Shown: one piece after another, positions 1 to 8,538 of the stretch
Numbering within the stretch: position 1 is the stretch's first letter
Layout: the number at the start of each line of letters is the position of its first letter
Assembly (NCBI GenBank): GCA_963798855.1
Contig: CAWCUU010000002.1
Span: 620,001 to 684,000 of the forward strand
Length of the DNA: 64,000 bases
Source: CAWCUU01 sp963798855
GTDB taxonomy: Bacteria > Gemmatimonadota > Gemmatimonadetes > Longimicrobiales > RSA9
Direction of reading: 5' to 3'
The notes under the pieces: model-generated
Seen by the model: the letters and a program-made list of their open reading frames with translations, nothing else
What the model was told of the DNA's origin: nothing
Databases searched by the model: none
Made by a program: the position numbers and the translations under genes

Positions 1-563
1 CGCGTCACACCCCTCTGCTGGTCCTCATCCGGCTCATTCGAAATGCGCCGCGGGGTGGAGTCCTGCGGCACACCCGCCAGCAGTGAGTCGATGGAGGGGG
101 GCGCCGGTCGGCCGGCGAGGCGCAGCTCCTGGCGGAGGGAAGTCACGCGGTCCAGCATCAGTGACAAGTCCTGACGGATGCTCTCGCGCGCCTCGTCGCG
201 CCGGAACTCGGCGACAATGCGGTCGGCCAGCGCCTGAAGCTGACGCAGCCGTGCCTCGACGGAATACTGGTTCGCCATCCACTGATACGGTAGGCGTGCC
301 TCGAGCAACCGGTCGGTCAGCGCCTCGGCCTGGAGGATGTGGACGCGCATCGCGTCCTGGCCCTCGTCCTGCAGGGCCGAGCGCGTGACTTCCTCCAGCC
401 GCTGAAGCTGCTGGGTCAACGGAATGGTGTCCGCGGCGGTCGCGATCGCGGCGGCGGGCGGCGGCTCCGGCGCGGCTCCGGCGGAGTCCTCGAGATTCCG
501 AGGCCGACAGGCGGACGCGAGCAGCGTCGTCGCCAGCACGAGGTGAAGCGATATTCGGCTCAT
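1..563 (-). CDS. Hypothetical lipoprotein, C-terminus cut by window edge
   Basis: I do not recognise this protein. Read from an ATG at 563 with a GGAG ribosome-binding site just upstream, it opens with a short signal peptide ending LASAC. Cys19 would be the lipidated residue of an exported lipoprotein. An Ala/Pro/Glu-rich linker follows, then a charged helical stretch rich in Gln, Leu and Arg (for example LTQQLQRLEEVTRSALQ), which suggests a coiled coil. The frame stays open to base 1 after about 187 residues, so the end is missing. It diverges from the PP2C gene starting at 618. The function is unknown and the lipoprotein call rests on the N-terminus only. Confidence 0.6.
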   Translation of the reverse strand, partial: MSRISLHLVLATTLLASACRPRNLEDSAGAAPEPPPAAAIATAADTIPLTQQLQRLEEVTRSALQDEGQDAMRVHILQAEALTDRLLEARLPYQWMANQYSVEARLRQLQALADRIVAEFRRDEARESIRQDLSLMLDRVTSLRQELRLAGRPAPPSIDSLLAGVPQDSTPRRISNEPDEDQQRGVT

Positions 564-617
564 GACGCTCCGGATCGGGCAAGCCACATGCCCGGACCGA
601 CTTGCAGGCTTACAGCA

Positions 618-1443
618 ATGAACCTAGCCTTCCGCACCATGAAATGGGAGTCTGCGGCGCTGAGCGACCAGGGTCGGCGTCGACCCGCCAACGAAGACTC
701 GCTGCTGTTGCTTCCGCAGCGGGGCGTCATGGCCGTTGCCGACGGCATGGGCGGCCACGTGGCCGGCGAGATCGCGAGCGGGATCGCCGTCGCAACCGTG
801 CGCGACGCCGTCGAGCGGGGTCACTCCCGGAGGCTCGGCGCGGACCGGACCGCGCGCGTGCTCGTGGAGGCGGTACGAGGCGCGAACGCGGCGATCCGGC
901 GCAGAGCGGGCGAAGAGCCCGACAAGTCCGGGATGGGCACGACGCTGACGGCGCTGGCCCTGGTCTCGCGTGATCACACCGCCGTCATCGCCCACGTGGG
1001 TGACTCCCGCGCCTATCGGCTGCGTGGCGATGACCTGCGCCAGATCACGCGCGATCACACGTGGGTCCAGGAGCAGGTGGACGCAGGGCTGCTGACGCCG
1101 GAGCAGGCACGGGTCCATGCGTTCTCGAATATACTGACGCAGGCGCTCGGAACCGATGCGGAGGTGGAGGTGGACGTCGTGCGCGTACCGCTGCGGCCGG
1201 GCGACCGATTGCTGCTCTGCTCCGACGGGCTGACGGGGATGCTCGATCGATGCCGCGATCCGGGACCTGCTGCTCGCCGAGCCCGACCCGCAGGACGCGG
1301 TGAACGCGCTGATCGAAGCCGCGAATCGCAGAGGCGGGGTCGACAACATCACCGCGCTGCTGACGCGCATCACGCCAGCAGCGAACCTCCGCCGTCCAGC
1401 CGCTCGGCGAGCTCCGCGGGAGGCGCCGCCGCAATCGCCGTGA
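618..1443 (+). CDS. PP2C-family serine/threonine phosphatase, interrupted by a frameshift
   Basis: This is a bacterial PP2C (PPM) protein phosphatase, a Mn/Mg-dependent enzyme that removes phosphate from Ser/Thr residues, usually opposing Hanks-type kinases. Motifs appear in the usual order: DQGRRRPANEDS, AVADGMGGHVAGE with the metal-binding Asp and Gly, GMGTTLTAL, HVGDSRAYRL and LLLCSDGLTGML. Just after that last motif the frame breaks at about 1248. Reading on in the +1 frame restores the family C-terminus, including the metal-binding GGVDNITALL, and ends at 1441-1443. The tail overlaps the end of the convergent HD gene by about 70 bases. Starts at 618 or 639 are both possible. It is either a pseudogene or an assembly/sequencing error. 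Confidence 0.8.
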
Positions 1444-2701
1444 GCACCGTGGCCTCCACGCGACGTCGTCCCCCAAGCGTGAAGAGGCGGAGCACCCGGG
1501 CGGAGCGGTACAGCTCGTCCGCGATCCTGGGCAGCCCGATCAGCCCGATCCGCCCCCCCGGACCCAGGCGGATCACCTCCCCGGAGCGCCGCCGCACCAG
1601 CAGGTCCAGAGCGAACATCGCCGGCTTCTCCGGATAGTCGAGGAACGCACCGCATTCCTCCACCCCCAGCTCCTCGGCCAATCGATCTTCCACCCGCCGT
1701 TTCAGCGGAGAGTCGGTCGCCAGCCACTCCGCGGCGACGCCGCCCACCTCCGCCGCGACGACTTCCGTCGCGCGCTTCGGCAGCCGGCGCGCCCGCAGCG
1801 CCGTCACCCAACTCCCAATGCGGCGCCCCAGCGGTCCGTCAGCCGCGCCAGCGCGCGACTCGATCAGCGCGAGCAGCACCTCATCCGTCTGACCGACCAG
1901 CTCGTCGGGAGCCAGTAGCCCGCCCGTCAGCGCGTCGTCCACGATGCGTTTGTACGTGACGGTGGCGGCGCGGACGGCGTGGTGCCAGTAGACATTGCGG
2001 AACATCTGGTACTTAGCGAACAGTAACGACTCCAGCGCAGCTACACCCTTCTCCTCCACCCCCACCTCCAGCCGGCCGGTCACCGGATCGCGCAGCAGCG
2101 CGAGCGCGTGCAGCAACCGGTCCACGTCCACCTCACCGTACGGCACGCCGGAGAAGCGGGCGTCGCGCTTCAGGTACTCGATCTTGTCGAGATCCAGGCT
2201 CCCGCTCACGAGCCCCTGCAGGGGGCTGGCGGAGCGACCGCGGATCAGCGCCTCTACGCGCGACGCGGCATCGCGGGCAACGGCGCCGAGCGCCGCCGAA
2301 ACGTCCGGATCGGACAGGAAGCGGGCTGCGACGACCTCATGGTGTCCGGGGATGCGACCTTCCTCGAGCTCCTCGACTGCGTGTGAGAACGGGTAGTGGC
2401 CAATGTCGTGCAGAAGCCCCGCGAGCATGACGAGGCGGCGGTCCAGCGGATCGACGTCGCCCACCTCCCGCTTCTCCTCGAGCAGCGCCATCGCGCGCTG
2501 CATGAGGTGATAGACCCCGAGCGCGTGATCGAATCGGGCGTGGGAGGCGCCGGGATAGACCAGGTGCGCGAGCCCGAGCTGCCGGATGTAGCGCAGGCGC
2601 TGGAACGCCGCCGAGTCGACGATCCGCACCGCGATCGGGTCGAGCCGGATCGTGTCCCAGAGCGGGTCGCGCAGGATCAGCGCGCGTGGGGAATCGGCCA
2701 T
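1370..2701 (-). CDS. HD-domain phosphohydrolase, SAMHD1/dGTPase-like
   Basis: This 443-residue HD-superfamily metal-dependent phosphohydrolase resembles the dNTP triphosphohydrolase/YwfO group. The N-terminal half holds the metal site: a His/Asp pair in SHARFDHALGVYHLM and the HD dyad in GLLHDIGHYPFSHAVEE. The sequences RLRYIRQLGLAHLVYPGA and GSLDLDKIEYLKRDA are also typical of the family. It probably hydrolyses a nucleotide, but the substrate cannot be read from sequence. It follows pckA by 30 bases on the same strand and is likely the last gene of a maeB-pckA-HD transcript. Its 3' end overlaps the reconstructed tail of the convergent phosphatase. Confidence 0.88.
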   Translation of the reverse strand: MADSPRALILRDPLWDTIRLDPIAVRIVDSAAFQRLRYIRQLGLAHLVYPGASHARFDHALGVYHLMQRAMALLEEKREVGDVDPLDRRLVMLAGLLHDIGHYPFSHAVEELEEGRIPGHHEVVAARFLSDPDVSAALGAVARDAASRVEALIRGRSASPLQGLVSGSLDLDKIEYLKRDARFSGVPYGEVDVDRLLHALALLRDPVTGRLEVGVEEKGVAALESLLFAKYQMFRNVYWHHAVRAATVTYKRIVDDALTGGLLAPDELVGQTDEVLLALIESRAGAADGPLGRRIGSWVTALRARRLPKRATEVVAAEVGGVAAEWLATDSPLKRRVEDRLAEELGVEECGAFLDYPEKPAMFALDLLVRRRSGEVIRLGPGGRIGLIGLPRIADELYRSARVLRLFTLGGRRRVEATVLTAIAAAPPAELAERLDGGGSLLA

Positions 2702-2731
2702 TCGTAGCCGTCCGGCGGCGACGGGCGCGGG

Positions 2732-4321
2732 CTACGCCTTCGGCCCGGCCTCCCGAACCGCCTCGGAGACGTCCTCGCGGTACTTCTGGAAGTTGTCGCG
2801 GAACATGCCCGCCAGCTTCCCGGCCTGCGCGTCGTAAGCCGCCTTGTCCTGCCACGTGTTGCGTGGCTGGAGCACGGCGTCGGGGACTCCGGGCACGTGC
2901 CTCGGGACGTGTAGCCCGAAGATCGGGTCCTCCTCGGTCTCGACATCGGCGAGGCTGCCATCGAGCACGGCGGAGATCATGGCGCGGGTGTGCGCCAGCC
3001 TCATGCGGCTCCCCACGCCGTACGGGCCGCCCGTCCAGCCGGTGTTGATCAGCCAGGTGCCGGCGTCGTGCCGGCTCACCTTGTCGCCGAGCAGGCGGGC
3101 ATAGGTGGAGGGCGGGAGCGGCAGGAACGGCGCGCCGAAGCAGGCGCTGAACGTCGCCTTCGGCTCCGTCACGCCTCTCTCCGTGCCGGCGACCTTCGCC
3201 GTGTAGCCGGACAGGAACTGGTACATCGCCTGCTCTCGAGTCAGCTTCGAGATCGGGGGCAGCACGCCGTAGGCGTCGGCGGTCAGGAAAACGACGTTGC
3301 GGGGGTGCCCGCCGCGGCCGTCCTCCACGGCCCCCTCGATGAACGCGAGCGGGTAGGAGGAGCGGGTGTTCTCGGTGATGGCGTCGGAGTCCCAGTCCAC
3401 CTCACGGCTCTCCTCGTGCAGCACTACGTTCTCCAGGATCGCGCCGAAGCGTCGGCTCGCGCCGTAGATCAGCGGCTCACCCTCCGCCGAGAGGCGGATC
3501 ACCTTCGCGTAGTTGCCACCCTCGAAGTTGAACACACCCCGCTCGCTCCATCCGTGCTCATCGTCGCCGATGAGACGCCGGGTGGGGTCCGCGGACAGCG
3601 TCGTCTTGCCTGTCCCGGAGAGTCCGAAGAAGAGGGCGACGTCGCCGTCCGCACCCTCGTTCGCCGAGCAGTGCATCGGCAGCACGCCCTGGATCGGCAG
3701 CAGGTAGTTCATCACCGAGAAGATCGACTTCTTGATCTCGCCGGCGTAGCGCGTGCCGCCGATCAGCACGAGCCGCTCACCGAAGTTGACCACGACGAAG
3801 GCCCCGCCGCGCGTGCCGTGGCGATCCGGATCGGCGTGCATCTCCGGAGCGTGGAGCACCGTGAAGCCCGGCTCGAACTCTTCCCGCTCCCGCGCCTTCG
3901 GCTCGCGGAACATGTTCTGGGCGAACAGCGAATGCCAGGCGCTCGCGCTCACCACGCGCACCGCCAGGCGGTACTCCTCGTCGGCGCCCGCCCAGGCGTC
4001 GCGGACGAACAGCTCCTGGCGCCGCAAGTACTCGCGAACCTCGGCCAGCAAGCGCTCGAAGTGCTCCGGCTCCATCTTCGAGTTCACCGGACCCCACCAG
4101 ATGTCGTTCTCGCACGACGGCTCGCAGACGGTGAATTTGTCGTTCGGCGAGCGACCCGTGTGCGGCGCCGTGACCGCGACGAACGCGCCGTCCGCGGACA
4201 GGCGTCCCTCCTGTCGGCGGATCGCGTGCTCGTACAGCTCCGCCGGCATGAGATTCCAGTGCACGGGCTGCTCGGTCTCGATTCCGTGCCGCGCAAGGCC
4301 GGGTCGGACGTTCGTTGCCAT
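2732..4321 (-). CDS. pckA: Phosphoenolpyruvate carboxykinase (ATP)
   Basis: ATP-dependent PEP carboxykinase interconverts oxaloacetate plus ATP with PEP plus CO2 plus ADP, the first committed step of gluconeogenesis, in the cytoplasm. At 529 residues it is normal length. Visible signatures are TGRSPNDKF (about 55-63), GTRYAGEIKKSIFSVMNY with the catalytic Lys pair, the PEPCK-specific P-loop GLSGTGKTTLSADP (about 233-246), the metal-site LIGDDEHGW just after it, and SAYT-type GYTAKVAGTE near residue 385. It starts 16 bases after maeB on the same strand. The pair links C4 acids to pyruvate and PEP, so co-transcription makes metabolic sense. Confidence 0.97.
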   Translation of the reverse strand: MATNVRPGLARHGIETEQPVHWNLMPAELYEHAIRRQEGRLSADGAFVAVTAPHTGRSPNDKFTVCEPSCENDIWWGPVNSKMEPEHFERLLAEVREYLRRQELFVRDAWAGADEEYRLAVRVVSASAWHSLFAQNMFREPKAREREEFEPGFTVLHAPEMHADPDRHGTRGGAFVVVNFGERLVLIGGTRYAGEIKKSIFSVMNYLLPIQGVLPMHCSANEGADGDVALFFGLSGTGKTTLSADPTRRLIGDDEHGWSERGVFNFEGGNYAKVIRLSAEGEPLIYGASRRFGAILENVVLHEESREVDWDSDAITENTRSSYPLAFIEGAVEDGRGGHPRNVVFLTADAYGVLPPISKLTREQAMYQFLSGYTAKVAGTERGVTEPKATFSACFGAPFLPLPPSTYARLLGDKVSRHDAGTWLINTGWTGGPYGVGSRMRLAHTRAMISAVLDGSLADVETEEDPIFGLHVPRHVPGVPDAVLQPRNTWQDKAAYDAQAGKLAGMFRDNFQKYREDVSEAVREAGPKA

Positions 4322-4337
4322 GGTGTCAGCAGGCCTG

Positions 4338-6614
4338 CTAGCTCGAAGGACTGGATCGCGGCGAGCGTCGTTGAGCGTCCACGACGGCGATCGCGGTCAG
4401 ATTCACGATCTCGGCGGTGTCGCTGCCCCGCTGCAGCACGTGCACCGCTCGATTCATGCCGAGAAGGATCGGCCCGACGGCTTCGGCGCCGCCGATCCGG
4501 CCGAGCAGCTTGTAGGCGGCGTTTGCCGCGTCCAGATTTGGAAAGATCAGCACGTTCGCGCGATCCTGCAACGCGCTGAACGGGTATCGCTCGCGCAGAA
4601 TCGCCGGGACCACGGCCGTATCCGCCTGCATCTCCCCATCCACCACCAGCTCGGGGGCCAGCTCCTTCACGCGCTGCACCGCCAGGCGTACCCGCTCCGC
4701 CTGTGGCTCGCGGGCGGAGCCGAAATTCGAGAAAGAGACGAGCGCCAGCCGTGGTGGCAGCCCGAGCTTGCGCACGAAGTCCGCCGACAGCAGCGCGATC
4801 TCCGCGAGCACCTCCTCGTCCGGGTAGATGTTGACGGTGGTGTCGGCGAAGAACATCAGGTCATCGGACAGGATCATCATGTAGAGACCCGCCACGTGGC
4901 GCGTGCCCGGCTCGGTGCCGATCACCTCCAGCGCCGGGCGCACCGCGTCCGGATAGTGCGACTCCTGACCGGCGATCAGCCCGTCCGCATCGCCCTCCTG
5001 CACCATCATGCAAGCGTAGTAGATCGGCTGGCGCATCCGCTCCTGAGCCTCGGCCAGCGTCGTGCCCTTGCGCTGCCGCCGCCGGAAGTAGCGGTCGGCG
5101 TAGCGCGCGCTCCGCGCCTCGTCCGCCGCCGGATCGACCAGCTCGACGCCGCCCAGCTCCAGCCCCAGCCGCTCCGCCGTTGCCGTGATCCTGGCCGGCC
5201 GGCCGACGAGCAGCGGATGCGCGATCCCCTCCTCCGCGACCTGCGCCGCGGCGCGGATCACGCGCTCGTGCTCTCCGTCCGCGTATACGACGCGGCGAGG
5301 GTCGCCCGCGGCTTTCACCGCGATGTCACGCATCACCTCGCGCCGGCGGCCCAACCGGGCCTCCAGCCGGTTGCGGTACTCGTCGAGGTCGATCTCGACT
5401 CGCGCGACCCCCGTCTCCATCGCCGCCTTCGCGACCGCGGGCGCCACCCAGAGCAGCACGCGCGGGTCGAACGGCTTCGGGATCAGGTACTGCGGACCGA
5501 AGCGGAAGCTGGCCTGCTCGTACGCCGCGGCGACCGCGTCCGGCACGTCCTGCTTCGCGAGTTGAGCGAGCGCCTGGGTCGCTGCCATCTTCATCTCCTC
5601 GTTGATGGCGCGCGCCCTCACGTCCAGCGCTCCGCGGAAGATGAAGGGAAAGCCGAGCACGTTGTTGACCTGATTCGGATAGTCTGTGCGGCCGGTGGCG
5701 ATGACCGCGTCCTGACGCGCGGCCTGCACCTCCTCCGGCGCGATCTCCGGATCCGGGTTGGCGAGCGCGAAGATGATCGGGCGATCGGCCATCGTCGCCA
5801 CCATCTCCCCCGTCAGCACGCCGGCCACCGACAGCCCCACGAACACGTCGGCCCCGCGCACGGCATCGGCCAGCGTACGGGCGCTCGTCTCTCGCGCGAA
5901 GCTCGCCTTGTAGCGGTCCATGTCGGCCGCGCGGCTCCGCGTGATCACGCCCTTGCTGTCGCACATCGTGATGTTCTCGCGATGAACCCCGAGACGGATA
6001 TAGTGCTCGGCCGTCGCGATCGCGGCCGCACCGGCGCCGCTGAAGACCACCTTCAGCTCCGACGCGTCCTTCCCCGTCACCTCCAGCGCATTCATCAACG
6101 CGGCGCCGCTGATGATCGCCGTGCCGTGCTGGTCGTCGTGGAAGACCGGGATGTCCAGCCGCTCGCGAAGCTCCTCCTCGATCCGGAAGCAGGCGGGCGC
6201 CGCGATGTCCTCGAGGTTGATGCCGCCGACGGTCGGCTCGAGCATCTCACAGAAGCGGATCACCGACTCGGCATCCGGCGCCGAGATCTCGATGTCGAAG
6301 ACGTCGATGTCGGCGAAGCGCTTGAAGAGCACGCTCTTGCCTTCCATCACCGGCTTCGCGGCGAGGGGGCCTATGTTGCCGAGGCCGAGGACCGCGGTCC
6401 CGTTGGACACGACGGCAACCAGGTTGCCGCGCGCGGTGTAGCGGAATACCGCCTCGGGATCGTCCGCGATGTCGCGGCAGGGTTCGGCCACTCCCGGGGT
6501 GTAGGCGAGCGAAAGGTCGCGCTGCGTCCCGACCGGCTTCGTCGGTACGACCGCGATCTTGCCGGGGCGTCCCTCGGCATGGTACTCCAGCGCCTCGTCT
6601 CGCCGTTTCGTCAT
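4338..6614 (-). CDS. maeB: NADP-dependent malic enzyme with phosphotransacetylase-like domain
   Basis: This 758-residue MaeB-type malic enzyme oxidatively decarboxylates malate to pyruvate, normally with NADP. Residues 1 to about 420 are the malic enzyme: YTPGVAEPCRDI, GTAVLGLGNIGPLAAKPVMEGK, FHDDQHGTAI and the nucleotide-binding VVFSGAGAAAIATAEHY are all present. The C-terminal third, from about 430, is a phosphate acetyl/butyryltransferase-like domain (VVYADGEHERVIRAA, MMVQEGDADGLIAG). In this family that domain usually acts as an acetyl-CoA-sensing regulatory region rather than an enzyme. The gene heads a leftward group with pckA and the HD hydrolase, and diverges from the BamA-like gene across about 120 bases. 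Confidence 0.96.
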   Translation of the reverse strand: MTKRRDEALEYHAEGRPGKIAVVPTKPVGTQRDLSLAYTPGVAEPCRDIADDPEAVFRYTARGNLVAVVSNGTAVLGLGNIGPLAAKPVMEGKSVLFKRFADIDVFDIEISAPDAESVIRFCEMLEPTVGGINLEDIAAPACFRIEEELRERLDIPVFHDDQHGTAIISGAALMNALEVTGKDASELKVVFSGAGAAAIATAEHYIRLGVHRENITMCDSKGVITRSRAADMDRYKASFARETSARTLADAVRGADVFVGLSVAGVLTGEMVATMADRPIIFALANPDPEIAPEEVQAARQDAVIATGRTDYPNQVNNVLGFPFIFRGALDVRARAINEEMKMAATQALAQLAKQDVPDAVAAAYEQASFRFGPQYLIPKPFDPRVLLWVAPAVAKAAMETGVARVEIDLDEYRNRLEARLGRRREVMRDIAVKAAGDPRRVVYADGEHERVIRAAAQVAEEGIAHPLLVGRPARITATAERLGLELGGVELVDPAADEARSARYADRYFRRRQRKGTTLAEAQERMRQPIYYACMMVQEGDADGLIAGQESHYPDAVRPALEVIGTEPGTRHVAGLYMMILSDDLMFFADTTVNIYPDEEVLAEIALLSADFVRKLGLPPRLALVSFSNFGSAREPQAERVRLAVQRVKELAPELVVDGEMQADTAVVPAILRERYPFSALQDRANVLIFPNLDAANAAYKLLGRIGGAEAVGPILLGMNRAVHVLQRGSDTAEIVNLTAIAVVDAQRRSPRSSPSS

Positions 6615-6647
6615 CGATCGCCGCCCTGCTGAAAGCCGCCATCTACA

Positions 6648-6677
6648 TTGGTGTGACGAAAAGGGCTAGGTTATCCT
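6648..6677 (+). promoter_or_regulatory. Candidate sigma-70-type promoter for the 6.7-15.7 kb operon
   Basis: TTGGTG at 6648-6653 and TATCCT at 6672-6677 are separated by 18 bases in the divergent maeB/BamA-like intergenic region. The same -10 hexamer is used by the stronger candidate upstream of the cold-shock gene. The call is from pattern only. Confidence 0.4.
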
Positions 6678-6738
6678 GCGCCCGGAGATGGGTCAAGCGA
6701 CCGCCGGTGCGCACCGTGCCCACCCGATCGGGAGATCG

Positions 6739-8538
6739 ATGCACCGGAAGCCGCTCGCGACCGTCGTTCTGCTCGTTGCGCTCACCGCCCCGAGCGCGGC
6801 GAAAGCGCAGGCGCGCTACGGCCGATCCGCAGACGAGGGCTGCGACACCGGTCCGATCGCAAGCGTCTTCATTGACAATCACTCAATCTTCAATGTCGGC
6901 GATCCCGAGCTGAACCCGCACTTCCAGTGGGCGTACCGGCTCGCCAACCGGCTGCACTTCCGCACCCGCCGCAATGTGGTCCGCCGGGAGCTGCTCTTCC
7001 AGCCCGGCGACTGCTTCGACCCCGTCCTCGCCACCGAGAGCGAGCGCCTGCTGCGCGAGCTTGCTTTCCTCTCGCGGGTCGACGTTTTCGGCATCCGACA
7101 GGACGACGGCACCTATCACGTCGTCGTGGACACCCAGGACGAATGGAGCACGCAGGTCGGCATGAACGTGCGCGCGAACGGCGGGATCGAGTTCCGTGGC
7201 GCGGACATCCGCGAGCAGAACATCGCAGGCAACGGCCAGACGGCCAGACTCTACTACCTGCAGCACCGTGTGTCCCGCGAGTATGGCGCCACCTTCTTTA
7301 CGCCGCAGTTCGCGGCGACGCGCTGGGACCTCAGCGTCGGCGTCGGCCGCACGCGCGCGGGGAGCTTCGTCGATGCCGACGTCGCATATCCGTTCGTCGG
7401 CGAGGTCGGCCGGTGGTCCGCGGAACAGCGTTTCTCGCGACGCGACGAGTACTTCGACTTCGTTGCGGAATCGTCGCCTTCGCTGGACACACACGTCCTG
7501 ATTCCGGTCCGTAATCAGCTGTTCGACTTGGCCCTGCTGCGCCGGATCGGTAATGCCCGCAACCTCACTCTCCTCGGTGGCGGCTTCACTTTCCGCAACC
7601 TCAGCTATCCTGGAGGCTACGATGGGATACGGATCGCGAGGCAGCGCGACTTCGATCGCCTCCAGCCAGGCGACAGCGCCCTGGTGGTGCCGGCGTGGCA
7701 GGGGCTCCAGGAGCTGAGGGAGATCCGTGCGAACCTCATCTTCGGACAGCGCAACATCTGGTGGGTGAAGCGTCGCGGCCTCGACAGCCCGCGCGGCGTG
7801 CAGGATGTGCGGCTCGGCGCCGAGGCGCAGGTCAGCCTCGGCCGCTCGCTGCCGGCGGTGCAGCACGAGGACGATCTCTTCGGTCAGGTCTCGCTGTACA
7901 CCGGCATGGAACTCGGCCCGGTCCTGACCGCGCTTCGTCTGCAGCTCGACGGCCGACGCGACTTTCAGGCGCCGCCCGGCGCGCACGAGTGGGCCGACCT
8001 CTACGGCCATGGTGAGATGGTCGGCTACTGGAAGCCCGCCGGATCCACGCATCAGACGCTGTTCGCCCGGCTCGCCGGGCTCGGTGGCTGGTTCCCCCGT
8101 ACCCCGTTTCAGCTCACGCTGGGCGGCGAGGAGGCGGTCCGCGGCTACGACCAATACCGCTTCCCCGGGGCCCGGCGACTCGTGCTCACGCTGGAGGACC
8201 GCACCTACTTCGGCTGGCCGTTCCCTGATGTGTTCGACCTCGGCGCCACCGTCTTCGTGGACGCCGGCCGGGTCTGGGCCGGATCCGCGCCGTTCGGTGT
8301 GAGCTCCGGCTGGCGCTCGAGCGGCGGTATCGGCCTGCGCGGCGCTTTTCCTGCCGGTGGCCGCACGACCTACCGGCTCGATCTCGCCGTGCCCCTGGAC
8401 GCCGGCGAGCCGCGCCGGCCGCGACTCCTCATCTCGGTGGGAGAGGCGTTCGGCATCACCGTGCCGTTCTCCACGCGGCAGCTCGAGCGCTCCCGACCGA
8501 GCGGCATGTTCGGCGATGTATTCTCGGTCAGACGCTGA
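6739..8538 (+). CDS. Single-POTRA outer membrane beta-barrel protein, BamA/TamA superfamily
   Basis: This 599-residue exported protein starts at an ATG preceded by GGGAG. It has a cleavable signal peptide (LLVALTAPSAAKAQA). Residues about 35-130 look like one POTRA repeat, with a long run reading NVVRRELLFQPGDCFD then ESERLLRELAFLSRVDV. The rest is rich in alternating hydrophobic and aromatic strands, as in an Omp85 barrel, including an LTLGGEEAVRGYDQYRF motif where Omp85 proteins carry their conserved lid-lock region. BamA proper has several POTRA domains, so this is an accessory Omp85-like protein of unknown cargo. It overlaps the next start by 23 bases. Confidence 0.8.
   Translation: MHRKPLATVVLLVALTAPSAAKAQARYGRSADEGCDTGPIASVFIDNHSIFNVGDPELNPHFQWAYRLANRLHFRTRRNVVRRELLFQPGDCFDPVLATESERLLRELAFLSRVDVFGIRQDDGTYHVVVDTQDEWSTQVGMNVRANGGIEFRGADIREQNIAGNGQTARLYYLQHRVSREYGATFFTPQFAATRWDLSVGVGRTRAGSFVDADVAYPFVGEVGRWSAEQRFSRRDEYFDFVAESSPSLDTHVLIPVRNQLFDLALLRRIGNARNLTLLGGGFTFRNLSYPGGYDGIRIARQRDFDRLQPGDSALVVPAWQGLQELREIRANLIFGQRNIWWVKRRGLDSPRGVQDVRLGAEAQVSLGRSLPAVQHEDDLFGQVSLYTGMELGPVLTALRLQLDGRRDFQAPPGAHEWADLYGHGEMVGYWKPAGSTHQTLFARLAGLGGWFPRTPFQLTLGGEEAVRGYDQYRFPGARRLVLTLEDRTYFGWPFPDVFDLGATVFVDAGRVWAGSAPFGVSSGWRSSGGIGLRGAFPAGGRTTYRLDLAVPLDAGEPRRPRLLISVGEAFGITVPFSTRQLERSRPSGMFGDVFSVRR

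Noticed and set aside
3753..6632. Very long plus-strand frame opposite maeB and pckA
   Set aside because: Its product is His/Arg/Asp-rich shadow coding caused by high-GC codon bias. The minus-strand genes have clear family motifs.
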